Positions 48,729-57,308 of a DNA stretch of 64,000 nucleotides are shown here, piece by piece (position 1 is the first letter of the stretch; the number at the start of each line of letters is the position of its first letter). A model generated the notes under the pieces. That model was not told where the DNA came from. It did not search any database and saw only the letters and a program-made list of their open reading frames with translations. Origin of the DNA: Desulfoluna limicola (lineage in GTDB: Bacteria > Desulfobacterota > Desulfobacteria > Desulfobacterales > Desulfolunaceae); NCBI RefSeq assembly GCF_021654575.1, contig NZ_AP024488.1, positions 5,297,501-5,361,500 on the forward strand, given 5' to 3'. Both the position numbers and the translations under genes were made by a program.

Positions 48729-49862
48729 ATGAATTTTGATATGCCCATCGACCGTACGGGGACATCGAGCCTCAAGTGGGATTGGTTCAAGGATAAAGAT
48801 GTGCTGCCGCTTTGGGTGGCAGATATGGATTTTGCGGCGCCGGAGGCCGTGACCACGGCGCTTACGAGGCGGGCCGGGCATCCGGTCTATGGGTATACGC
48901 TTCCCAGTGATGCCCTGTACGAGGCGGTGCTGGGGCATATTGAACGGCATTTCGGCTGGAAGGTGGAGCGGGAGTGGCTTCTTTTTATTCCGGGGGTGGT
49001 GACGGGGTTTAATATCGCGGCGCGGCTTGTGGGGGAAAAAGAGACCATCGCGGTGCCCACACCAGCGTACCCTCCTTTTTTATCAGCAGCGAAGAATGCC
49101 CGGCGGGAGATGGTGAAGGTCTCTTTGCCCATCGAGGACGGCCGGCTCGTGATCAACCGAAAGGTACTGGAAGCCCAGGTCACCGCCGAGACAAAGCTTC
49201 TCATGCTCTGCTCCCCGTACAACCCCGGCGGAACCATTTTGACAAACGAAGAGCTCTCCGGAATTGTCGATTTCTGCGAAGAGCGGGATATCCTCATCTG
49301 CTCCGACGAGATCCACGCCGACCTCGTCTTGGACGAAAAGGGAACACACATTCCCACAGCCTCGCTTTCCGAGGCCGCTGCCGCCCGTACCATCACACTC
49401 ATGGCCCCCAGCAAGACCTTTAACATCCCGGGACTCGGGTGCTCCATGGCCATCATCCCGGATGAAAAGATTCGTACCCGCTACAAGGCTGCCATGGAAG
49501 GCATCGTGCCCCACGTGAATCTTATGGGCTACGAAGGCGCCATGGCTGCTTATATCCACGGTGGACCCTGGCTCAAAGAGGCCCTCGCTTACCTCAGGGA
49601 AAACCGCGACTACGCCTTTCAGCGCCTCTCTGCCATGAAGGGCCTGAAGCCTCTCCTTCCCGAAGCCACCTACCTCATCTGGATGGACGCACGGGACCTC
49701 GGAGTTCAGAAACCCGCCGCCTTCTTCGAAGAGAATGGCGTGGGCCTTTCCGATGGCGCCTACTTCGACGCCCCCGGCTGGCTGCGGCTCAACTTTGCCT
49801 GCACCCGAGCCATCCTTAAAGAAGCCCTGGACCGCATGGAAAAGGCGATTGAAAAAATTTAA
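48729..49862 (+). CDS. MalY/PatB-family PLP-dependent C-S lyase or aminotransferase
   Basis: The 377-residue class I/II aminotransferase-fold protein begins DRTGTSSLKWDWF and has PLWVADMDFAAP, typical of the MalY/PatB (cystathionine beta-lyase) subgroup. CSPYNPGGTIL binds substrate. Lys229 (MAPSKTFNIPGL) is the PLP Schiff-base lysine, and WLRLNFACTR carries the carboxylate-binding Arg. It probably cleaves C-S bonds of cystathionine or cysteine conjugates; a transaminase role cannot be excluded. GAAGGAG precedes the ATG. The gene is a lone unit between a forward and a reverse repeat element. Confidence 0.9.
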   Translation: MNFDMPIDRTGTSSLKWDWFKDKDVLPLWVADMDFAAPEAVTTALTRRAGHPVYGYTLPSDALYEAVLGHIERHFGWKVEREWLLFIPGVVTGFNIAARLVGEKETIAVPTPAYPPFLSAAKNARREMVKVSLPIEDGRLVINRKVLEAQVTAETKLLMLCSPYNPGGTILTNEELSGIVDFCEERDILICSDEIHADLVLDEKGTHIPTASLSEAAAARTITLMAPSKTFNIPGLGCSMAIIPDEKIRTRYKAAMEGIVPHVNLMGYEGAMAAYIHGGPWLKEALAYLRENRDYAFQRLSAMKGLKPLLPEATYLIWMDARDLGVQKPAAFFEENGVGLSDGAYFDAPGWLRLNFACTRAILKEALDRMEKAIEKI

Positions 49863-49868
49863 AAGCAT

Positions 49869-49964
49869 GCCTCCGGCGGGCAGGGGATGAATCCCCTGCA
49901 CCCCAGGTTCGCGAATGCTCCGGGCCTTCGGCCCTTCACATTCGCTGACGGGCTGCGCCCGTGG
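49869..49964 (-). repeat. GGAGGC element, reverse copy
   Basis: GCCTCCGGCGGG, CAGGGGATGAATCCCCTG, CGCGAATG, a GGGCCTTCGGCCC hairpin in place of the usual loop, CATTCGC and ACGGGCTGCGCCCGT. It starts 6 nt after the aminotransferase stop (TAAAAGCAT). Confidence 0.8.
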
Positions 49965-50083
49965 ACAACGATAACGTTTATTCAGGCTTCTTCATGGAGC
50001 CCGAAGGGCGCTTCATGCTCTTCATGGTTTTCTAAACCAAGCTGTAAAGGGCAGACTGTTTAGCGTTGACTTTTACCGGAATA

Positions 50084-50273
50084 ACTCCGGCGGTAAGGGT
50101 GGCGAAGCCACATTAGGCAAAATAGCTTGAAAGCGTGTAGAGGATGCGTTTTGCCCCTCGTCCATCGGGGCAAATCACATCCTCCTTCGAGTCGAGAGTT
50201 TCCAAGGGACCTTTATAAATATCAGGTTATCAAACTTTTCAAAAGTTTGGCCCCCGGCAGGGCTGCCGGAGGC
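50084..50273. repeat. Composite GGAGGC element
   Basis: CTCCGGCGGTAAGGGTGGCG at the left, a CCTCGTCCATCGGGG loop, then ATCAAACTTTTCAAAAGTTTG and CCCCCGGCAGGGCTGCCGGAGGC at the right, 16 nt from the stop of the gene at 50290. Confidence 0.75.
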
Positions 50274-50289
50274 AGATTTACCTGGGGAA

Positions 50290-50586
50290 CTACCCCGACA
50301 TGGCTTTAATCATTTCGTTGACCTGCGCTTCGGATGCAATCGGATGGGATTGGAACATGACATAGGGCGAATACTGCTGTGCCATGTTCATGACATCCAC
50401 TTCCGAGCCTTCAACAATGCAATACCCGCTTTTTTCGCCGACAAAGCACCCCCAGTCGGCGGTCATCCCTCTTTCCAAGTCCTGTCTGACAAGTCCCATA
50501 AGGAGTTTGTAGCCGCCTTCTCGCTCTTTCGGATCAATCGGGACCAGGCTCAGGTTTAAATCCCAGAGCAAAAGATACCTTCCCAT
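50290..50586 (-). CDS. Small conserved protein, possible ferredoxin-like dimeric fold
   Basis: The 98-residue cytoplasmic protein begins MGRYLLLWDLN and contains TADWGCFVGEKSGYCIVEG and SPYVMFQSHPI. The strand-helix pattern suggests a dimeric alpha+beta barrel like YCII or DUF3303 proteins. I recognise the style of the family but no function. AGGAGG lies about 10 nt before ATG 50586, which rules out the ATG at 50622. The 362 bp upstream (50587-50948) show nothing clear. Confidence 0.65.
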   Translation of the reverse strand: MGRYLLLWDLNLSLVPIDPKEREGGYKLLMGLVRQDLERGMTADWGCFVGEKSGYCIVEGSEVDVMNMAQQYSPYVMFQSHPIASEAQVNEMIKAMSG

Positions 50587-50948
50587 TTTTCCTGCCTCCT
50601 CGATTTTTTTACCAGCATGCAAATGGGTATACGTTTTTTTTACGGCATGCCTTCAATGCACTCTTTCGCACGGAAGGCGACGGCAGGGAAATTTTCTGCG
50701 GCAGCTCCTCTCGATGGGGTTCATGATGGTTTACCTCACGTTACATGATAGGCACGCTAACGGTGGTTGAGAGAGTTTGCAGCTGGCAGCCAAAATCAAG
50801 CTGAGGGTAGGGCGCTTTGGATGAGGTGAAGATGGGGTTGAATGACAAATGTCGCACTGATTAACCGGTTTATTTTATGATGATATCACGGGGCTCGACG
50901 GTGTCAATTGGTCTTTTGACTTACAGAAAAGCTGGGTGAGATGCTGAG

Positions 50949-51057
50949 CTTCAGGGGGCAGCCCGCGGCGAACGCCCTTGCGATTTGACCCGAGGTACGA
51001 GGGGCAAAGCGCAAGGGCAATCAGGGTTCCAGGTGCCCCCACCTGGCCGCCGGAGGC
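50949..51057 (+). repeat. GGAGGC element, forward copy
   Basis: GGGGGCAGCCCGCGGCGAAC, then GCCCTTGCG stem around GAGGTACGA pairing with CGCAAGGGC, then CCAGGTGCCCCCACCTGG and CCGCCGGAGGC with TTGCTTTTT. The loop has one change (T for A). Confidence 0.8.
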
Positions 51058-51082
51058 TTGCTTTTTCGTTTTGTTCCTTTCT

Positions 51083-52186
51083 TCACCCCACCTGTTTGAT
51101 GACAGCCTGCAGCACGTTCCATCCCTGTGCAAGGGAGCTGATGACGAGAAACTCTTCGTGGCTGTGGAAGCGGCCGCTCTGGCAGAGGCCCATGCAGACC
51201 GAAGGCCAGCCGTGGGAGAGGGGGATGTTGATATTGGTGCTCATGGGGATTTCGGTTGGGGTGATGCCGGTGGCAGCCTGGATGGCGTGGACGGCCATGG
51301 GCTCAATCTGTTCTCGGTTGATGGGCTTTGCTGCGGGGCGCTCTCCGGTGATGGTGCAGGTGAAGGTGACCTCCTCGGTGGGGTGGTTTTCAAGGCATGT
51401 TTGAAGGCCCTGGTCCAGCTGGTTGAGGAGGAGGGGGTCAACGCTCCGGAACTCGAAGGTGGCCGAGGCGTTGGCTGCGATGGAATTGATTCCCTCGCCC
51501 CCGGTGATGGCGCCGATGTTACAGGAGGCTTGACCGAGCCTGTTGGCGGTGGCTTCGGTGAAGGTCTCTTTGACGTCGGCGAGCAGGCCCATGAGGGCGT
51601 CAATGGCGCTGGGGAGGCCGAAGTCGCTCCAGCTGTGACCACCGGGGGCCTTGGTGGTGATGCGATAGCGCTTGGAACCCAGGGCGGTGAGACAAATGTT
51701 GTCGAAGTTGAGGTCAAAGGAGATGAAGAGGTGGGGCGGGGCTTGCTTTTCCGCCACCAGGTGCCGGACCCCCTTGAGGTTGCCGTCCCCCTCTTCCCCG
51801 GTGGAAAAAAGGATGAGCAGGGGGCGCTTTAAGGGTGACTCCTGGTTTGAAAGCTCCACGGCCAGGTGTGCCAGAAGGCTCACCGCTGCCAGGTCATCGG
51901 CCACGCCCATGCCGATAAGCCGGTCCTCTTCACGGGTGACCTGTGCCTCAAACCCCTCCTGTACCACGTCCATGTGGGCATCAAAGACCACCGTCTCTTC
52001 CCATGGTCCGTTGCCTATGCTTACCCGAAGGTTTTCCGCTTCATCCACAATGCATGCCACGCCGTGCTCCACGAAAAACTGCTCCAAAACCTGCCGTCTC
52101 GGAGACTCCCCCAAACTCGGTCCCGGTGTTTCCGCCAAAGCGATAAGAAGATCTGTGCAGGCGTCCTGATGAAATGAGCGATTCAT
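51083..52186 (-). CDS. M20-family zinc metallopeptidase
   Basis: The 367-residue cytoplasmic enzyme has the M20 metal-ligand motifs: DAHMDVV (His and Asp), GVADDLAAVS (bridging Asp), STGEEGDGN (catalytic Glu and ligand Glu), and a C-terminal His in RFHSHEEF. A lid/dimerisation domain occupies about 175-285 (APGGHSWSDFG). The layout resembles PepT/CPG2-type aminoacyl peptidases; the substrate is unknown. AAAGGA lies 7 nt before the ATG. It is a single gene bracketed by inward-facing repeat elements. Confidence 0.88.
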   Translation of the reverse strand: MNRSFHQDACTDLLIALAETPGPSLGESPRRQVLEQFFVEHGVACIVDEAENLRVSIGNGPWEETVVFDAHMDVVQEGFEAQVTREEDRLIGMGVADDLAAVSLLAHLAVELSNQESPLKRPLLILFSTGEEGDGNLKGVRHLVAEKQAPPHLFISFDLNFDNICLTALGSKRYRITTKAPGGHSWSDFGLPSAIDALMGLLADVKETFTEATANRLGQASCNIGAITGGEGINSIAANASATFEFRSVDPLLLNQLDQGLQTCLENHPTEEVTFTCTITGERPAAKPINREQIEPMAVHAIQAATGITPTEIPMSTNINIPLSHGWPSVCMGLCQSGRFHSHEEFLVISSLAQGWNVLQAVIKQVG

Positions 52187-52240
52187 GATGTGGTCCTTTA
52201 TTCATTGATATACATTCTTGGGGGAAGGGCTAAGGGCCTT

Positions 52241-52346
52241 GCCTCCGGCGGCGAGGTGAGCCACCTCGAAAGCTGATTGCCATTGCGCTTTCCCCTTTGT
52301 TCCTCAGGGCAAATCGCAATGGCGTTCGCCGCGGGCTGCGCCCGCC
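52241..52346 (-). repeat. GGAGGC element, reverse copy
   Basis: GCCTCCGGCGGC, GAGGTGAGCCACCTC, GCCATTGCG stem around TTGTTCCTC pairing with CGCAATGGC, then GCGGGCTGCGCCCGC. The end faces the M20 gene start. Confidence 0.8.
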
Positions 52347-52440
52347 ATCAACACTGGTGGCGACTCGGGTATTGGCACAAGCTCCGCGAGGTTGTGGATA
52401 CGGTGTCGTAACGCTCAGGAAACCGGCTTTGATCTGAGTG

Positions 52441-52627
52441 CGGCGGCGAGGTTGGCGAAGCCTCTGTAACAAAAAACACCTCGAAAGCGGGTTGCGGATG
52501 CTCTTTGCCCCTCGTTCCTCGGGTCAAATCATATGCGCCTATGCGGTGGAGTTAACCTCGGGGTGTTTGTAAAAACCTGTTTGTCAAACTTTTCAAAGGT
52601 TTGGCCCCCGGCAGGGCCGCCGGAGGC
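52441..52627. repeat. Composite GGAGGC element
   Basis: A degenerate left end (GCGGCGGCGAGG), AACACCTCGAAAGCGGGTTG, the loop CTCGTTCCTCGG, then ACCTGTTTGTCAAACTTTTC with AAAGGTTTGGCCCCCGG and CCGCCGGAGGC at the right. The end faces the sigma-54 activator gene. Confidence 0.8.
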
Positions 52628-52842
52628 ATCCTCAACAAAACACTTTAAATCCATTCTTCCCCCTTCTGCAATGGCTCGTTTTGTCGGAAACGCTGGCGTG
52701 TGCACCGGAACGGGAATCAGTGTGGTAAATTTTGAACTTCCTCTTTCCTTGTGTTACCATTTCGCCACACTGTTCTGTCTGCCCCTTCTCCGGGGTATCG
52801 ACGTGCATCGGGTTTATCTTCTTACGGCGAGGCCAACGCACC

Positions 52843-55119
52843 ATGGACGAACGCAGAGCGCAGTATCACAAGGCCTATATTTCCTTTTTGAACATTCTGA
52901 TTCATTCTCAGACGGAAGACGAGCTTGTGGACAAGCTCTGCCGGCTTCTCTCTTCACCTGAGAGTCCGTACGACTATGCCTGGGTGGGGACTCCACCGGG
53001 GGAAAACGGGGGGCTGGTGGCGGTGAAGGCCGGGGATGAGTTTGAATCGCTTTGCCCGGATCTGGCTGTGATCCGGGGGGATGCCGTGGATGGGAGAAGC
53101 TGCCCCGCGGCCATTGCCCTGGCCGAGGGGCGTACCTACATCGTTCAGCACATCGACATCGATTTTAACTTTTCCCTGTGGCGGGAGGAGGCGCTGAAGA
53201 GAGGGTATTCGTCAGCGGTCAGCCTGCCTCTGCTGCCGGGGGTCGGAGCACCCGGAGTGCTGAGCCTTTACGCTTCAGGAGGCTACCTCATTGATGCCGA
53301 GGAGCTGAATCTTCTGGAGGTACTGGTCCGGGGGGTGGGGGCGGCCATTGAAAAGCTCCGCATGGGGCAGGGGCACCTTCGGTCCCTCGATGCCCTTGCC
53401 AAAAGTGAGAAGATGTACCGGGCCGTGTTCGAGAACACGGGCACAGGGACCATCATCATCGATCACGAGATGACCATTCTCTTCTCCAACGAGTGCTTTG
53501 AGGCCATGACCGGGTACACCCGGGAAGAGATCGTGGGCCGCATGAAGTGGTCTCAGTTCGTGGCCCCTGAAGACCTCGACCGGATGCAGCGGTACCATTA
53601 CGGCAGGAGGATCCCGGGCTCGGACATTCCCATCGAGTATGAGTGCCGGATCCACGACAAGGCGAAGAACCTTCAATACATCTACATGAAGGTGGGGATG
53701 ATCCCCGGAACCACCAACAGCATCGCCTCCTTCATGGACATCACCGAGCGCAAGCTGGCGGAGAACAGCCTGCGGGAGAGTGAGGCAAAGCTGTCGGCCA
53801 TCCTGACAACCTTTGAAGGGTTCATCTACATCACCACAAAGGACAGGCACCTTGAGTTCATCAACCGGACCCTGGAAGAGCGGGTTGGGCGAAATGCAGT
53901 GGGGGAGCTGTGCCACAAGGTTATTTACGGGCTGGATACGCCTTGCCCGTGGTGTACGGACGAAAAGGTGTATGCCGGCCAGACGGTCCGCCAGGAGGTG
54001 AAGAGCCCCCTGGACGACCGCTGGTATTTTTCGGTGCGCACCCCGATTATAGGCAGCGATCGAACCGTGAGCAAGGTGCAGTCCATTGTGCTGGATATTA
54101 CCGATCGAAAGCTCACCGAGGAGGCCATTGCCGAGAGTGCCAAGCATTTACGGAACGAAAACATCCGGCTTCGCTCCACCATCCGGGAGCGCTACAAGTT
54201 TGGGGACATCGTCGGGAAGAGCGAGGTGATGCAGGAGGTGTACGAGCTGATCCTCAAAGCCGCCACCACCAACGTGCATGTGATGGTCTACGGGGAGTCG
54301 GGTACCGGCAAGGAGCTGGTGGCCCGGGCAATTCACATGATGAGCGATCGAAGCTCCGGCCCTTTTGTTCCCGTCAACTGCGGGGCCATCAGCGAGAGCA
54401 TCATCGAAAGCGAATTCTTCGGCTACAAGAAGGGGGCCTTTACCGGGGCGGGTACCGACAAGAAAGGATTTCTGGATATTTCCGACGGGGGCACCCTCTT
54501 TCTTGACGAGATCGGAGAGATCGGCCTCAACATGCAGGTGAAGCTGTTAAGGGCCATCGAGGGCAGCGGGTACACCCCTGTGGGGGGGACCCTTGTTCAA
54601 AAGCCCAATATCCGCATTGTGGCCGCCACCAACCGGAACTTAAAGGAGTTGGTGCAGAAAGGGCTCATGCGTGAGGATTTTTACTACCGCGTTCACATTA
54701 TTCCCATCAAACTGCCTGCGTTGAGGGAGCGCAAAGACGATCTGCCTCTACTGATTGATCATTTTCTTTCGATGTATTCCGGTGGAAAGGAGACGCCACC
54801 CATTACCGGAAGGATTCTGGCGGCCTTCACCCGGTACCACTGGCCCGGTAATATTCGGGAGCTTCAGAACGTACTGAAACGCTACGTCACCCTGCGGAAG
54901 ATCGATTTCATGGACCCCATGGAGCCGGAGACGCATGTTGAGGCGTCGCCCCTGCCTGATGCCGGCATGGGACTCACCGAGGCGGTGGAGTCCTTTGAAA
55001 AACGGGTGATTGAGAGCGCCCTGGAACGGACCCGTTGGCAGAAGGGGCGCACGGCGGAGGTTCTCGGTATTCATCGCAAGACCCTCTTTACCAAGATGCG
55101 CAAGTATGGGTTGAAGTAG
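52843..55119 (+). CDS. GAF/PAS-domain sigma-54 transcriptional activator
   Basis: The 758-residue cytoplasmic regulator has an N-terminal GAF domain (about 10-170). Two PAS domains follow (about 185-310 and 320-440, both ending in a DITxRKL segment). The AAA+ domain (about 470-700) has GESGTGKELV, GAFTGA and GGTLFLDEIGEIG. A Fis-type HTH closes the protein (TAEVLGIHRKTLFTKMRKYG). It should activate sigma-54 promoters in response to a small molecule or redox/energy cue sensed by GAF/PAS. I start it at ATG 52843; the frame is open to 52732 without a better site. A strong terminator follows. The CoA-transferase gene downstream is a plausible target, which is inference. Confidence 0.9.
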   Translation: MDERRAQYHKAYISFLNILIHSQTEDELVDKLCRLLSSPESPYDYAWVGTPPGENGGLVAVKAGDEFESLCPDLAVIRGDAVDGRSCPAAIALAEGRTYIVQHIDIDFNFSLWREEALKRGYSSAVSLPLLPGVGAPGVLSLYASGGYLIDAEELNLLEVLVRGVGAAIEKLRMGQGHLRSLDALAKSEKMYRAVFENTGTGTIIIDHEMTILFSNECFEAMTGYTREEIVGRMKWSQFVAPEDLDRMQRYHYGRRIPGSDIPIEYECRIHDKAKNLQYIYMKVGMIPGTTNSIASFMDITERKLAENSLRESEAKLSAILTTFEGFIYITTKDRHLEFINRTLEERVGRNAVGELCHKVIYGLDTPCPWCTDEKVYAGQTVRQEVKSPLDDRWYFSVRTPIIGSDRTVSKVQSIVLDITDRKLTEEAIAESAKHLRNENIRLRSTIRERYKFGDIVGKSEVMQEVYELILKAATTNVHVMVYGESGTGKELVARAIHMMSDRSSGPFVPVNCGAISESIIESEFFGYKKGAFTGAGTDKKGFLDISDGGTLFLDEIGEIGLNMQVKLLRAIEGSGYTPVGGTLVQKPNIRIVAATNRNLKELVQKGLMREDFYYRVHIIPIKLPALRERKDDLPLLIDHFLSMYSGGKETPPITGRILAAFTRYHWPGNIRELQNVLKRYVTLRKIDFMDPMEPETHVEASPLPDAGMGLTEAVESFEKRVIESALERTRWQKGRTAEVLGIHRKTLFTKMRKYGLK

Positions 55120-55188
55120 TTACCAAGTGTGGCGGAATCGCCACAAAGCTGCTCAACGCCTCAAAATTAAGGTTTGACGTCCGTGAAA

Positions 55189-55232
55189 GGGGAGGCTGGT
55201 GTGGCGAAATAGCCACATGCCCCCCTTTTTTT
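55189..55232 (+). terminator. Rho-independent terminator
   Basis: GGGGAGGC and GTGTGGC arms pair with GCCACAT and GCCCCCC around a GAAATA loop, followed by T7. It is 70 nt after the sigma-54 activator stop. The 300 bp from here to 55532 hold no gene. Confidence 0.8.
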
Positions 55233-55532
55233 GTCTGCATCGTTCAACGCACTTTCCTTCCTTGTTTTGCCTGAGAATTCAGCCTGATGACATGTTGTTG
55301 AGAAGCATGGCACAATTGTTGCCCTTGGTTACGTATTGAAACGGCGTATGCGCCGGGTAACAGTTGGCATGAGTCGTCACCGGGTACACGCCCGGACTCA
55401 CGGGCCCTCAAGACCATGGGGGCCAATGCCGTGCGGCAGTATCCCCCCAAGAGCGCAGGGTCTCCCACATTCCCTGCCGGGGGATGCCCGCAGGCACCCC
55501 AGCATGAATCATCATCTCACTATGGAGGGGTT

Positions 55533-56903
55533 ATGGGTTTCAGCAGTGATTACAGGAATAAACTCGTTTCAGCAACAGATGCGGTTGCCGCCGTCAAGCC
55601 GGGTGATTGGGTTGATTACGGGGCTTTTTGTTGCGCCCCGGAGACCCTGGACGCGGCCCTGGCAAAGCGCCAGATTGAGCTGTGGGATGTCAAGGTTCGG
55701 GCCCTGGCCTTTCCAGGCATCGCTGCCGTCTCAAGCGAAGAAGCGGGGAATGGCCGGTTTATCTACAACAGCTGGCACTTCAGCGGGGGCGAGCGAAAAA
55801 GCCATGATAAGGGCAACTGCCACTTTATTCCCTTTGTCTATCATGAAGGCCCCTCCCACTACCGAAACAACATTCGAACCGATGTCTGCATGGTACGCGT
55901 GGCGCCCATGGACACCTTCGGCAACTTTAACTTCGGTATCGCCAACTCCTTTCAGCGCGCAATCATCGAGAATGCCCGGAAGGTGATCGTGGAGGTCAAC
56001 GAGAACATGCCCCGGTGCCTCGGGGGCGCTGAGGAGTCGGTGCATATCTCTGAGGTGGACTTCATCGTGGAGTCGGACAACAAAGCGCTTCTCACCCTGC
56101 CGGATGCGCCTGTCACCGAGGTGGACAAGGCCATCGCCACCCTTATTGTTGAGCAGATCAAAGATGGGGCCTGCATTCAGCTGGGGATCGGCGGCATGCC
56201 CAATGCCGTGGGCAAGCTCATTGCCCGCTCGGATTTAAAGAACCTCGGTGTCCACACCGAGATGCTGGCTGATTCCTATCTGGAGATGTACGAGGCAGGA
56301 AAGATCACCAACAACCGAAAGTGCCTGGACAAGGGCAAGATGGTGTACGCCTTCGCCCTTGGCAGTCAAAAGCTATACGAATTTCTCGACAACAACCCGG
56401 TCTGCGCCAGTTACCCGGTGGACTACACCAACTCCCTTCACAACATCCTGGTCAACGACCGGGTGGTCTCCATCAACAACGCCCTGGAGGTGGATCTCTA
56501 CGGCCAGGTCTCTTCGGAATCCTCGGGTTACCGGCATATCACCGGAACCGGCGGGCAGTTTGATTTTGCCTACGGCGCCTACCACTCCCAGGGCGGGAAA
56601 TCCTTCATCTGCCTCTCCTCCACCACCAAGGACAAGGAAGGCAAGGTAATCTCCCGCATCAAGCCGGTGTTCAACCCGGGTACCATCGTCACCCTGCCCC
56701 GGTCCATCACCCACAACGTGGTCACCGAATACGGCATGGTCTCCCTGAAGGGGAAATCCACCTGGGAGCGCGCCGAAGCCCTCATCAGCATCGCCCACCC
56801 CGACTTCAGGGACGAGCTGGTCCAGGAAGCCGAACGCATGAAGATCTGGTGCGCCGCCAACCGCAACGACGAAGTCCTCCACATGGTCGGCGCCTGCGCA
56901 TAG
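55533..56903 (+). CDS. Acetyl-CoA hydrolase/transferase family CoA-transferase
   Basis: The 456-residue class I CoA-transferase resembles butyryl-CoA:acetate and 4-hydroxybutyrate CoA-transferases. It shows the N-terminal VKPGDWVDYG, the oxyanion loop IQLGIGGMPNAVG and the catalytic Glu243 in VHTEMLADSYLEMYEAGKITN, matching Glu238 of the clostridial AbfT enzyme. It moves CoA between acetate and a short-chain acyl-CoA, linking fatty-acid use to acetate. ATG 55533 has GGAGG 4 nt upstream; the frame to 55416 is not conserved. The acyl-CoA dehydrogenase gene follows on the same strand after 405 bp. Confidence 0.9.
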   Translation: MGFSSDYRNKLVSATDAVAAVKPGDWVDYGAFCCAPETLDAALAKRQIELWDVKVRALAFPGIAAVSSEEAGNGRFIYNSWHFSGGERKSHDKGNCHFIPFVYHEGPSHYRNNIRTDVCMVRVAPMDTFGNFNFGIANSFQRAIIENARKVIVEVNENMPRCLGGAEESVHISEVDFIVESDNKALLTLPDAPVTEVDKAIATLIVEQIKDGACIQLGIGGMPNAVGKLIARSDLKNLGVHTEMLADSYLEMYEAGKITNNRKCLDKGKMVYAFALGSQKLYEFLDNNPVCASYPVDYTNSLHNILVNDRVVSINNALEVDLYGQVSSESSGYRHITGTGGQFDFAYGAYHSQGGKSFICLSSTTKDKEGKVISRIKPVFNPGTIVTLPRSITHNVVTEYGMVSLKGKSTWERAEALISIAHPDFRDELVQEAERMKIWCAANRNDEVLHMVGACA

Positions 56904-56906
56904 ACA

Positions 56907-56978
56907 GGGGAGGGGTCGCGAATGCTCCCACCCCTTGTTCCTCGGGATGATCACATTCGCTGACGGGCTACGCCCGTG
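56907..56978 (-). repeat. Reverse GGAGGC element lacking its GCCTCC end
   Basis: GGTCGCGAATGCTCCCACCC, CTTGTTCCTCGGG loop, CATTCGC and ACGGGCTACGCCCGT. It starts 3-4 nt after the CoA-transferase stop, with the terminal segment deleted. Confidence 0.7.
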
Positions 56979-57118
56979 ATGAGTGTTGAGTGTGTTGTGA
57001 AGGTAACAGCCTTTCGGGGTTCTCTCGGTTTAGGGGGCCCAAGCATAACGGCTGAAGGTGAGGGCATTGAACCAACCCCGACTCCATTAGAGGTATGACA
57101 ACGCACCCCACAGCCCCG

Positions 57119-57264
57119 ACAAGCTTGTGACACAATTTGAGATGCCTCCAGCTTTGGAGGCGGGCTCGGCCCGCAGTGAACGCCATTGTGATTTGCCCCG
57201 AGGAACGAGGGTCGAAGCGCGATGGCAATAAGCTTTCGAGGTGGCTCACCTCGCCGCCGGAGGC
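57119..57264 (+). repeat. GGAGGC element, long forward copy
   Basis: The CAAGCTTGTG...ATTTGAGA leader and GCGGGCTCGGCCCGC hairpin precede GCCATTGTG around GAGGAACGA with CGCGATGGC. GAGGTGGCTCACCTC and CCGCCGGAGGCAGGCTTTTTT follow. The whole layout parallels 46349-46492. Confidence 0.8.
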
Positions 57265-57308
57265 AGGCTTTTTTATTCGCTCTTAATAACGATGAAAGGA
57301 ACCGATTC

